Source of the DNA: Gammaproteobacteria bacterium
Lineage (GTDB): Bacteria > Pseudomonadota > Gammaproteobacteria > Eutrophobiales > Eutrophobiaceae
Assembly: GCA_021773215.1 (NCBI GenBank)
Contig: JAJFKM010000008.1
Span: forward strand, 1-57,618
DNA length: 57,618 bases
Direction: 5' to 3'
Shown here: piece by piece, positions 27,935-35,585 of the stretch
How the letters are laid out: each line of letters begins with the position of its first letter
Position numbering within the stretch: position 1 is the stretch's first letter
Program-made: the position numbers and the translations under genes
Notes under the pieces: model-generated
Databases searched by the model: none
The model's input: only the letters and a program-made list of their open reading frames with translations
What the model was told of the DNA's origin: nothing

Positions 27935-28982
27935 CCAAATCTAGTTCTGGTTCTTTTTCGAGATGTAATACGGCCGCTGAGCGATCTTGCCATAACTCAG
28001 TTTGCTTTAACTCGTCGAGGTTTTTATCAAAATGACCATGCATCCTGATTAACCGTGATTGTAATTCAATACTGTTCGGTATTTCTGCTTCATCCAAAAT
28101 AGAAATTGCCCCAGCTTGATTGTTACATGCCAAGACCATATCACAACCCGCATGCAATGCTGCCTCCGCACGTTCGGGATAATTTCCCATAATCTCTGCC
28201 CCCTTCATGCTGAGATCATCACTAAATATTGTCCCCTTAAATTCCAATTGATTGCGTAAGATCTGCTCTAACCAGATTGGAGAAAACCCAGCGGGTTTCT
28301 CATCGACATCAGGATAGATAACATGCGCTGGCATCAAGCCAGGTAAGCCCGCACGTATCATTCTTTCAAAAGGGATGAGATCTTTCATTTGAATATCTTG
28401 ATATTTTCGTCGGTCATAGGGAATCGCAACGTGTGAATCTTCAGGCACCGATCCGTGCCCGGGAAAATGTTTACCAACAGCCGCCATTCCCGCTTCTTTC
28501 ATGCCGCGCATATAAGCACGCGCAAGGTTTGATACGTGATCGGGATCTGTATGAAAAGCACGATCGCCAATCACCTGGCTAATTTTTCCACCCATATCCA
28601 GTACGGGTGCAAAACTAAGATCGACTCCCACCGCTAATAACTCAGCTGCCATCAACCAACCCGCTTGCTCGGCAAGCGATTCAGCTTCTTTAGTAGTATG
28701 ACACTCAGCCAATAACGCACATGCCGGCAAGCTACTAAAACCTTCTCGAAAACGTTGTACGCGTCCACCTTCATGATCAACGGCAATTAATAGATGTGGT
28801 TGACGTAGATCATGAATGCTTTTGCATAAAGCGGCGACCTGTTCCGGTGATTCAAAATTTCTTGTAAATAAGATCACGCCGCCCACATGCGGATGCATTA
28901 ACATCTCAAGCTCATCGGCTTCAAGTTGAAGGCCGCGAAGATCACACATGATGGGCCCCAATGACAATTTGTTTATTTTCAT
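27915..28982 (-). CDS. nagZ: Beta-N-acetylhexosaminidase NagZ
   Basis: Family 3 glycoside hydrolase that removes N-acetylglucosamine from anhydro-muropeptides during cytoplasmic peptidoglycan recycling. GKHFPGHGSVPEDSH (about 163-177) carries the catalytic His/Asp loop, and FSDDLSMKGA holds the nucleophile Asp. 355 aa is close to the usual 340-350; no signal peptide. It begins 1 bp after the upstream permease gene stop, which links muropeptide recycling to peptide transport. Confidence 0.96.
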   Translation of the reverse strand: MKINKLSLGPIMCDLRGLQLEADELEMLMHPHVGGVILFTRNFESPEQVAALCKSIHDLRQPHLLIAVDHEGGRVQRFREGFSSLPACALLAECHTTKEAESLAEQAGWLMAAELLAVGVDLSFAPVLDMGGKISQVIGDRAFHTDPDHVSNLARAYMRGMKEAGMAAVGKHFPGHGSVPEDSHVAIPYDRRKYQDIQMKDLIPFERMIRAGLPGLMPAHVIYPDVDEKPAGFSPIWLEQILRNQLEFKGTIFSDDLSMKGAEIMGNYPERAEAALHAGCDMVLACNNQAGAISILDEAEIPNSIELQSRLIRMHGHFDKNLDELKQTELWQDRSAAVLHLEKEPELDLGDDLFN

Positions 28983-28983
28983 T

Positions 28984-29790
28984 TCAATCTTTAGTTATTT
29001 CTCGTATATCCATCTTATCTCTGAGGTAATCACCCAAGAGGTTTATACATAATACCAGTGACAGGATAGCAAAACCCGGCGCTAACACCATATGCGGTGC
29101 AACGAGCATATAGCGCGTACCATCCCGAATCATACTGCCCCATGATGCTGACGGGGGCTGTACCCCTAATCCGAGAAATGATAATCCCGCTTCAGCAATG
29201 ACTACACCTGCAAAGGCAAATGTCGCTTCTATAATTATGGGTGCCATAATCAATGGCAAGATATGTTTCAAGGCGATTATAAATCTTGGTGTGCCCAAGG
29301 CATATGCAGCACTGACATGATCTCTGTTTTTTATGCTAAGTGTTTGCACACGCGCTAATCGTGCGAACCCGACCCAACTGACTATGGATAAGGCTATAAC
29401 AGCGTTCATAATTCCTGGCCCGAGCAGACCCGCCAATGCGATTGCCAATAAGATACCCGGAAAGGCAATAAACAAATCGACCACCATTACCAAAGTCTTA
29501 TCCCAGAACCCGCCTAGCCAAGCTCCCATCATGCCGACAAAAGTACCTATGATTAGTGATATCGAGACCACAACAATCGCAACACTTAATGAAGTACGAG
29601 CCCCCATGATCAATCGTGCGCTAATTGAACGACCTAGATCATCATGGCCTAGCCATTGCGCCCAGTTTGGCGTTAATAATATTTTTTCTAATGAAATCTG
29701 ATCCGGATGCAATGGTAATACAGGCCCTAATAAGGCCAAAACCGACCAAGCGACCAGAATTAACAAGGGTAGAGAATAAATCTTGTTCAT
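28984..29790 (-). CDS. Opp/Dpp-type ABC transporter permease (OppC-like)
   Basis: 268-aa inner-membrane protein with about six membrane segments. The OppC-type N-terminal region ends in WLGHDDLGRS (about 46-55), and the EAA coupling loop is DHVSAAYALGTPRFIIALKH (about 156-175). It pairs with the OppB-like permease, whose stop overlaps its start by 4 bp. No ATPase genes adjoin; a binding protein of the same class is encoded at 41414-42892. Cotranscription with nagZ suggests murein peptides or another oligopeptide as cargo (inference). Confidence 0.9.
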   Translation of the reverse strand: MNKIYSLPLLILVAWSVLALLGPVLPLHPDQISLEKILLTPNWAQWLGHDDLGRSISARLIMGARTSLSVAIVVVSISLIIGTFVGMMGAWLGGFWDKTLVMVVDLFIAFPGILLAIALAGLLGPGIMNAVIALSIVSWVGFARLARVQTLSIKNRDHVSAAYALGTPRFIIALKHILPLIMAPIIIEATFAFAGVVIAEAGLSFLGLGVQPPSASWGSMIRDGTRYMLVAPHMVLAPGFAILSLVLCINLLGDYLRDKMDIREITKD

Positions 29791-30713
29791 GTCTCGAGCT
29801 TCAATCTCGGATCCAATGCGGTATAGGTCACATCGGTCATTAGATTGACCAACACATAGGTGAAGCTAATTAATAGCACACATGCTTGGACAACCGGGTA
29901 ATCACGTTTCTGAATAGAATCTATCATCAGTTGTCCAATCCCCGGCCAGGAGAATATAGTTTCGGTAATGACAGCACCGGCAAGCAAGGCCCCGAGTTGC
30001 ATGCCCAATATAGTGATCACAGGTAGTGCCGCATTGCGTAATGCATGCAATCCCAATACGCGAAACTCACTCAGACCACGTGCACGTGCTGCACGGATAT
30101 AATCTTCTTGTAGAACTTCCAGCATTGAGGCACGTATCATTCTTGATAAAATGGCTGCCAATGCCGTCCCTAACGTTAAAGCGGGAAGTATTAATGAAGA
30201 TAATCCCTCATTACCACTCACAGGAACCCAACCTAGCCAATGGGCAAAGATCAAGATTAACAAAGGTCCCATGACAAAATTAGGTATAGAGACGCCGAAC
30301 ATTGCAGACATCATTGCCAATCGATCCCAGATCGAATCTTTATAAACAGCGGCTAGTATCCCAAGTGGCAATGCAATCACCATGGCAATAGATAAACTGG
30401 CAACACTTAGGACGACGGTAGCGGGTAATCGATCAAACAATAATTGGGTCACTGCTTGTTTAGAGTGTAACGATTTACCCAAATCTAAATGCACAATGCC
30501 CTGCAGATATTCCCACCATTGCTGCAATATGGGTAGGTCAAGTCCGAGTGCTTGACGTAATGCTTCTCTGTTCGCCGGACGTGCAGTTTCGCCCAACATC
30601 ACCTCAACCGGGTCACCCGGTACAAGATGAATCAATAAAAAAACGAGTGTCGATATGCCGAACAGAACAAAGACAGCACTTATCAAGCGTTTAATGAGAT
30701 AATTCAGAAACAC
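29787..30713 (-). CDS. Opp/Dpp-type ABC transporter permease (OppB-like)
   Basis: 308-aa inner-membrane protein. N-terminal FGISTLVFLLIHLVPGDPV is typical of OppB/DppB, and the EAA loop EDYIRAARARGLSEFRVLGL is at about 197-216. Six membrane segments expected. First gene of a minus-strand set OppB-OppC-NagZ-TraB/GumN. Substrate not determined by sequence. Confidence 0.92.
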   Translation of the reverse strand: MFLNYLIKRLISAVFVLFGISTLVFLLIHLVPGDPVEVMLGETARPANREALRQALGLDLPILQQWWEYLQGIVHLDLGKSLHSKQAVTQLLFDRLPATVVLSVASLSIAMVIALPLGILAAVYKDSIWDRLAMMSAMFGVSIPNFVMGPLLILIFAHWLGWVPVSGNEGLSSLILPALTLGTALAAILSRMIRASMLEVLQEDYIRAARARGLSEFRVLGLHALRNAALPVITILGMQLGALLAGAVITETIFSWPGIGQLMIDSIQKRDYPVVQACVLLISFTYVLVNLMTDVTYTALDPRLKLET

Positions 30714-30806
30714 ACTATTTTAATTCCAGGTTCTACAATTGACCCATATCAGGCTACAATGATCATAACAGTTCATGATGACTTGTAAGAGATTCGGGTC
30801 AATATT

Positions 30807-31301
30807 ATGTATAAATTTGATAATAATAACGAACAAGAAACAGAAGTAAGCAAACCATCAGCTATGTCTTTAAATGAAACGAGTCAGGATGTCCTCAGTA
30901 TCGTTGTTCGCATGTGTGGACTCCTGTTGCTATTTATTGGTCTGTGGATAGCAATTCAAACATTTAGTGAAGCACTGGCGCTATATAAAGAACCAGCCAA
31001 TATCGAACGCATGGCGACAGCCATAGAGGCAGGTTCAAACATCGACAAAAGTCTTATCCCAATCCGTGACAGTCTACTTGGAGAAGATGAGACGGGCGCA
31101 GAGGCTGATAGTAGACCTGAAATTAAAGCTGATGGTTTTCGTATTTCCTATTTCATTGCCTGGGTTGTTGATTTATTGTTGCTACTGTTGATGGCACGTA
31201 TTTCTATTATGGCAGTTAAAACTGGTGGCGAACTTGCCCTTTACGATGCCCAGGTAAAACGACTTGCCAGACAAATTGTTCAAGCCAGAAAAAAAGAATA
31301 A
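30807..31301 (+). CDS. Two-TM membrane protein of unknown function
   Basis: 164 aa with two membrane segments (about 33-52 and 110-130) joined by an acidic periplasmic loop (about 60-105, GEDETGAEAD), and a basic C-terminal tail (QVKRLARQIVQARKKE). No family recognised. It is divergent from the oppB-like gene, with 93 bp between starts, and is followed by a promoter gap before the basic protein gene. Confidence 0.7.
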   Translation: MYKFDNNNEQETEVSKPSAMSLNETSQDVLSIVVRMCGLLLLFIGLWIAIQTFSEALALYKEPANIERMATAIEAGSNIDKSLIPIRDSLLGEDETGAEADSRPEIKADGFRISYFIAWVVDLLLLLLMARISIMAVKTGGELALYDAQVKRLARQIVQARKKE

Positions 31302-31410
31302 CGAAAATAACTGGCATCCTTAACCCTATCAATATTTGAATAGTGTATTTCATCGTAATCTATATCATTTACTAGATTATTAACTTAAGTAACTTAAACT
31401 GGAGACTTTT

Positions 31411-31857
31411 ATGGCTGTATCAAAGAAAACAATTATTAAAAATGCTGCTTTGGCAAAAGTGATCGATAGCTCACTAACGAACCTTGAGGCAGCTACTGCA
31501 AATGGGGCTAAAGCATTAGCACTTGCTACAAAAAACAGCAAGCAATCATCGGCGGAAGGAAAGCGTCTTAGCAAAAAACGCATCACGCTAATTAAACGTC
31601 GTAAATCTGCTGCAGCAAAGGCACAAAAAGATCCGATTGCAGCGAACAAAAAAGCCTTGAGTGCTGTTGATAAAGAGTTAGCCGCAATTAGAAAAGCAGC
31701 CGCTAAAAATAAAGTCGTTAAAGCAGCCAACTTTGATGAATTATCTGGCTTACGAGTTAGTTGTCGTCGACTCTCTGCGTACAGCAAAGCAATAGCAGCA
31801 GCGGACAGAGTTTTGAACAAACCAAAGAAAAAAACCAGAAGACGTAAAGCAGCATAG
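31411..31857 (+). CDS. Lys/Ala-rich highly basic protein, possibly nucleoid-associated
   Basis: 148 aa made mainly of Lys, Ala, Ser and Arg, with a C-terminal basic tail KPKKKTRRRKAA. Helical heptads rather than histone H1-like PAKK repeats dominate, and no known domain is evident. GGAG with 6-nt spacing (CTGGAGACTTTT) is a strong ribosome-binding site. A hairpin follows the stop, so it is probably its own transcription unit. DNA or RNA binding is inferred from composition only. Confidence 0.7.
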   Translation: MAVSKKTIIKNAALAKVIDSSLTNLEAATANGAKALALATKNSKQSSAEGKRLSKKRITLIKRRKSAAAKAQKDPIAANKKALSAVDKELAAIRKAAAKNKVVKAANFDELSGLRVSCRRLSAYSKAIAAADRVLNKPKKKTRRRKAA

Positions 31858-31870
31858 TCTTAAATTATCA

Positions 31871-31909
31871 TATCTAGCCAACACCCAGCAGTTGGGTGTT
31901 GCTTAGATA
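31871..31909 (+). terminator. Hairpin after the basic-protein gene
   Basis: Inner 9-bp stem CAACACCCA / TGGGTGTTG (loop GCAGT) extended by an outer 6-bp stem TATCTA / TAGATA across a 2-nt internal loop. It lies 14 nt after the stop codon. The usual U-run is missing, so it may end or stabilise the transcript by another route. Confidence 0.6.
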
Positions 31910-31980
31910 TGCATTTAAGCTGCACATAAGACCCTTTCATTTTTTAGATTATTCGTAGTTAAAAATCGATAGGAACAGAT

Positions 31981-32310
31981 ATGGGATACTGGTATCTTGT
32001 AATCGCAATAATCGCTGAGGTTATAGCTACCAGCGCATTAAAAGCTTCTGCTGAATTCACAAAGCTAGTACCTAGCATTATTGTTATTACAGGTTATGGC
32101 GTCGCATTTTACTTCCTGGCTCTGGTACTAAAAACCATCCCTGTCGGTATTGCCTATGCCATATGGAGTGGCATGGGAATAGTGTTGATTGCAATAGTCG
32201 CGGCTATAATCTTCAAACAAATTCCTGATGTACCCGCGTTGATAGGTATGGCACTAATAATCTCAGGAGTGGTGGTCATCAATGTTTTTTCCAAAACAGT
32301 CAGCAACTAA
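31981..32310 (+). CDS. SMR-family multidrug efflux protein (EmrE-like)
   Basis: 109 aa with four membrane helices. The essential membrane Glu is at residue 13 ([15 protein letters not shown]), and AYAIWSGMG (about 59-67) is the SMR signature of EmrE/QacE-type proteins. Small cationic compounds exchanged for protons are the likely substrates. AGGA 6 nt upstream supports the start. EmrE-like rather than SugE-like from the AIWSG motif. Confidence 0.93.
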   Translation: MGYWYLVIAIIAEVIATSALKASAEFTKLVPSIIVITGYGVAFYFLALVLKTIPVGIAYAIWSGMGIVLIAIVAAIIFKQIPDVPALIGMALIISGVVVINVFSKTVSN

Positions 32311-32367
32311 TCCTTAAAAATAGCATCAAAGCAAAAATATACATTAACCATAAAAAACTCTACTCAT

Positions 32368-33135
32368 ATGATTAAGACCTGTTTTTTAAAATTTACAACT
32401 ATTTTTCTATCATTAATTATTATTTCAATTAATAGTTTTGCATTTGAGCAAAAAGATTTTGTGAATGATATAACGCAAGCTAAAGATTTGTTTGATAAAG
32501 GGAAACATGATGAAGCCATTAAATACTGGGAAGGGAAACAGTCTGTTTACGGTGGTCAACAAGGACACTACGAGCTTGAATTAGGTACGTTTTATAGTCG
32601 CATGAAAGCCTTTGATAAGGCAGAACAGACTTATTTGGATGGCATGAAACTAGGCGGCAAATATCCTCGATTGAATGTTAGCCTATCGTATATCTACCTT
32701 TGGACTGGCAGGTTTGACCAATCTTCAGACCTATTAGATGAAACCATAAAGGAATATCCCGATTGGTGGTCAGGCTACTACACGAAGGCGCACCATGAAT
32801 TCCTGACAGAAAATTACCAGGACGCAAAAAAATTCGCAGAGCAATCATTATCGATAACTGAGACTGCTCGAGGATTTATGCTACTGGCACGAGCTTCTTA
32901 TGCGTTGAATGATACAAGATCTGTTATTAGTGCTATTGAAGAAGCTATAAATGTTGAACCAAATTTCCTTGCTGATTTAACCGCTATGAAAATATACGCC
33001 GTATCATTGGCAACAGAAGGTCAAAATGGAGAAGCGATTGCTGTTATTGAAGAAATAAAAAAGAATAATGAAAAAGCAGCTGAGGATGAAGAACTTAAAA
33101 ATCTATTAGCTGAACTAAAAAAACCTCAAGAATAA
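32368..33135 (+). CDS. Exported TPR-repeat protein
   Basis: 255 aa. A signal peptide (about 1-26, ending SFAFE) is followed by tetratricopeptide-type repeats across about 30-235 (for example DKAEQTYLDGMKLG and YQDAKKFAEQSLSI). These suggest a periplasmic protein-interaction scaffold. Partner unknown. Its stop codon abuts the stop codon of the convergent DUF3106 gene with no base between, so the transcripts must overlap. Confidence 0.8.
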   Translation: MIKTCFLKFTTIFLSLIIISINSFAFEQKDFVNDITQAKDLFDKGKHDEAIKYWEGKQSVYGGQQGHYELELGTFYSRMKAFDKAEQTYLDGMKLGGKYPRLNVSLSYIYLWTGRFDQSSDLLDETIKEYPDWWSGYYTKAHHEFLTENYQDAKKFAEQSLSITETARGFMLLARASYALNDTRSVISAIEEAINVEPNFLADLTAMKIYAVSLATEGQNGEAIAVIEEIKKNNEKAAEDEELKNLLAELKKPQE

Positions 33136-33771
33136 TTAATCATCGGCTCCATCAGGATTTCTATTAGACCGACCGCTACTCTTATCTAGCCCGCGTTGTT
33201 TTTGCATAAATTCACGTCGTTCTTCCGGCGACATATTTTTTAACTTATCTCGTAAAGCCTTGCGTTCTGCTTCCGGCAAGCTTTGCATATGCTCTCTCAT
33301 TTTTTGGCGCATCTTTTGATGCTTGTTTTTCTTTTTATCCCGAAAAGCCTTTCGCTCTTCTGGTGTCATATTATTGAATTTCTCACGTAATGCTTTACGT
33401 TCTGCTTCCGGTAGTTTTTTAAACCACTCTTTGCGTTTCTTTATGCGTTCCTGCTGTTCTGGACTTAGATCTTTAAAATTTTTATGTCGCTCCCGTATCT
33501 TTGCTTTTTGTTCGGCATCCATAGACTGCCAACGTTGCATGCGGTGCTTGGCTTTTGTTTTTTGTTCATCCGACATCTGACCCCAACGACTAGCACCTTT
33601 TTGCATGCGTTGTTGTCGTTTCGCGGGTAATTGATCCCACTGATCCTTGAAATCTTTTAATAGTGTTTGTTCTTCGGTCGACAATGAAGTCCACGGCATG
33701 CCTTCTTCTGCAAAGGCAGCTGTCGAATGTAATAGACACAGCAGTAGTAATATTAATAATCTATTGTTCAT
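33136..33771 (-). CDS. Exported DUF3106 protein
   Basis: 211 aa. A signal peptide (about 1-21, ending AFAEE) is followed by a charged helical region with repeated units around LPEAERKALR and MTPEERKAFR/MSPEERREFM, and WxxMDAEQKAKIRER, typical of DUF3106. Such proteins often sit beside a sigma factor and its membrane partner, as here, and may be envelope stress or metal related (inference). It overlaps the small upstream gene by 11 bp. Confidence 0.85.
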   Translation of the reverse strand: MNNRLLILLLLCLLHSTAAFAEEGMPWTSLSTEEQTLLKDFKDQWDQLPAKRQQRMQKGASRWGQMSDEQKTKAKHRMQRWQSMDAEQKAKIRERHKNFKDLSPEQQERIKKRKEWFKKLPEAERKALREKFNNMTPEERKAFRDKKKNKHQKMRQKMREHMQSLPEAERKALRDKLKNMSPEERREFMQKQRGLDKSSGRSNRNPDGADD

Positions 33772-33988
33772 TATCAGTCTCTATTATTGCTTCTATAAGT
33801 TTCCCAATATCGTCATTACCCAAGTCTTCGGGATCAATCCAGTCATCTTCATCCATCCCCCATTCACCCAAATACTCCAAGAATTCCATTGAAGGGACGT
33901 TGTCACTATTATCTTGCTCCTCGGCAAAAGAGGATGCTGCTGAGAAAATCAATATCCATAAACATGTACTAGCTCTGTAAAATATCAT
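33761..33988 (-). CDS. Small acidic exported protein
   Basis: 75 aa from ATG 33988. A signal peptide (about 1-22, ending SSFAEE) is followed by a very acidic tail with EWGMDEDDWIDPEDLG. No family recognised. It overlaps the upstream membrane-protein gene by 20 bp and the DUF3106 gene by 11 bp, so it is part of the sigma-factor operon. Longer frames start at upstream ATGs (up to 34030), but they would place 14 extra residues before the signal peptide. Confidence 0.65.
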   Translation of the reverse strand: MIFYRASTCLWILIFSAASSFAEEQDNSDNVPSMEFLEYLGEWGMDEDDWIDPEDLGNDDIGKLIEAIIETDNEQ

Positions 33989-34325
33989 CTTCGAGCCATT
34001 CATAAAATTCCAGATCTTCATATAGTTCAAGACTCTCAGAAGATGAAATCAGATCTAAATCATCCAGCGGGACAGCGTGATTAGACACCGGAGACTTCAA
34101 CAGAATCATGACTGCAAAGACCATGACACATGCTGTTGCTAATGCACCAGACATAATAATTGACCAATTGCTTTGCGGGGTGTCGGTTTTATCTATTGCC
34201 TTGTCGATGGCTTGGCCACGAATTTGTCGAATCCTGGATAAGGTATTGCCATCAAGAGACGCAACACTGTCATCCAGTGTTTGCTTGATGTTCCTTGTTA
34301 ATTTATCTTCGTTATCTTGATTCAT
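33969..34325 (-). CDS. Single-pass membrane protein, candidate anti-sigma partner
   Basis: 118 aa. A cytoplasmic N-terminus of about 55 residues with helical LTRNIKQTLDDSV and ISSLDGNTLSRIRQ-like segments precedes one membrane helix (about 57-78) and an acidic periplasmic tail. Size, topology and direct coupling to the sigma-factor gene (stop and start overlap by one base, TGATG) suggest an anti-sigma factor of the DUF3619-like type, but no zinc-finger (HxxxCxxC) motif is present. Function is inferred from context. Confidence 0.75.
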   Translation of the reverse strand: MNQDNEDKLTRNIKQTLDDSVASLDGNTLSRIRQIRGQAIDKAIDKTDTPQSNWSIIMSGALATACVMVFAVMILLKSPVSNHAVPLDDLDLISSSESLELYEDLEFYEWLEDDILQS

Positions 34326-34858
34326 CACCAATGCTCATCTAATTTGTCACGTAAATTATGTACTGCACGCGAATAATGTGTTTTTACACTGCCTGCTGAA
34401 CATTTCATCGCTGTCGCTGTTTCTTCTACACTATACCCTTCCCAGGTTCTTAATAAAAAAGCCTGTTGTTGACGCAATGGTAAATCATGTAATGCTTCAT
34501 CGAGTTCATCTATACGTCTATCAGCTTGCAATAATTGTTCTGGCGTTCTGGCAGACTCATCTTCTGCTTGTTGAATAGGAGCCTCATATTCTTCATCCTT
34601 GCTACTAAACCAACTACGAAATCGGTTTCTTACTTGATTACGCCGATACCAATCCTTAATCCGACTTTGCAAGATCGTTGTAAATAGTGGTCCCCAATCC
34701 TTGGTATCGCGATCCGCATATTTCTCAACCAACTTAAACATTGCATCCTGCAAAATATCCAGCGCATCATCCTTATTACCTGTCGCTATCTGAGCCATAC
34801 GAAAGGCCCGCTGTTCAACACTGGCAAGAAATGCATCAAGTTCGCGCTGCGCTTCCAG
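34325..34858 (-). CDS. ECF-type sigma-70 family RNA polymerase sigma factor (CTG start)
   Basis: 177 aa. Region 2 includes DALDILQDAMFKLVEKY with the helix that binds core RNA polymerase, and region 4 has LPLRQQQAFLLRTWEGYSVEE plus the HTH GSVKTHYSRAVHNLRDKL. The shortest ATG frame starts at 34798 and would remove the start of region 2. The frame is open to a TAG ahead of CTG 34858 with no ATG, GTG or TTG between, and AGGGGA lies 6 nt upstream of that CTG, so I take CTG as the start. It heads an operon with a membrane partner, a small acidic protein and a DUF3106 protein. Confidence 0.85.
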   Translation of the reverse strand: MEAQRELDAFLASVEQRAFRMAQIATGNKDDALDILQDAMFKLVEKYADRDTKDWGPLFTTILQSRIKDWYRRNQVRNRFRSWFSSKDEEYEAPIQQAEDESARTPEQLLQADRRIDELDEALHDLPLRQQQAFLLRTWEGYSVEETATAMKCSAGSVKTHYSRAVHNLRDKLDEHW

Positions 34859-34909
34859 TGTCTATCCCCTTTAGTGTATCTGGTTAAATTAAAGTGTTTC
34901 ATTTGAATT

Positions 34910-34940
34910 AACGTAGCCAGAAAATCTATCCGGCCACGTT
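34910..34940 (-). terminator. RNA hairpin downstream of the EF-hand gene
   Basis: On the minus strand, AACGTGGCCGGA pairs with TCTGGCTACGTT over 12 bp including two G-U pairs, with a 7-nt loop. On the plus strand the same sites would be A-C mismatches, so it functions as minus-strand RNA. It lies between the EF-hand stop and the sigma-factor start and may terminate or attenuate read-through; no U-run follows. Confidence 0.55.
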
Positions 34941-34976
34941 ATTATCGATTGATTAATGTATATCAGCAACGATTGC

Positions 34977-35486
34977 TTAAGTATTGCTCTCGTCTTGGCT
35001 GTTATCTTGGCGATGTTCCTGACGACGTTCACGATGCTTTTCTCGTGCTTCTTTTGCAGCATTGCGTTCCGCTTCATTCAATTCACCATCGCCATCAGCA
35101 TCAAAACGTTTCGCCATTTTTTTACGATACTTTGCTTTAGCTGCTTGTTTCTCAGCATCATTTAATTGTCCATCACCATCTGCATCAAACTTTTCGAGCA
35201 TCTTCGCACGACGGGTCTCTTTCGCTGCGGTTCGTTCTGCGTCACTGATCTCTCCATTTCCATCGGTATCTATGCGTTCTTTTCGCTTGGCTTTAAAGGC
35301 CTCTCTAGCCGCTTGCCGTTCGGTGTCATTTAATTCACCGTCGCCATCTGCATCAAATTGAGCTCTTATCTCTGCACGTTTTGCTTTTCTATCACTTTCA
35401 TCATCAGCAAAGCTAGAGAAACTCATACTTAAACCTAATATAGCTGCAGTTAATCCGGCAATTGTAGTTTTTGATATATTCTTCAT
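34977..35486 (-). CDS. Exported EF-hand calcium-binding protein
   Basis: 169 aa with a signal peptide (about 1-26, ending SSFADD) and four canonical 12-residue EF-hand loops of the form DADGDGELNDxE / DTDGNGEISDAE, spaced about 25-27 residues apart in a charged helical frame. It should bind Ca2+ in the periplasm. ATG 35486 has GGAG with 9-nt spacing; the ATG at 35492 is too close to it. It is upstream of the sigma-factor operon on the same strand and divergent from the CDF transporter. Confidence 0.88.
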   Translation of the reverse strand: MKNISKTTIAGLTAAILGLSMSFSSFADDESDRKAKRAEIRAQFDADGDGELNDTERQAAREAFKAKRKERIDTDGNGEISDAERTAAKETRRAKMLEKFDADGDGQLNDAEKQAAKAKYRKKMAKRFDADGDGELNEAERNAAKEAREKHRERRQEHRQDNSQDESNT

Positions 35487-35585
35487 TTTCATTATCTCCA
35501 AAAGAGTGTTTATTTTGTTTACACCCGTCTTAACGCCTGAGTTATCATTCGGTTGACAAAAATAATTAAAATAAGTGAGAAAACC

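Noticed and set aside
31380-31820. Minus-strand 146-aa frame opposite the basic protein
   Set aside because: An Ala/Leu-rich mirror of a Lys/Ala-rich gene. The plus strand has the strong ribosome-binding site.
35062-35361. Repeated Ser/Ala-rich plus-strand frame
   Set aside because: The repetition is the antisense of the EF-hand loops.
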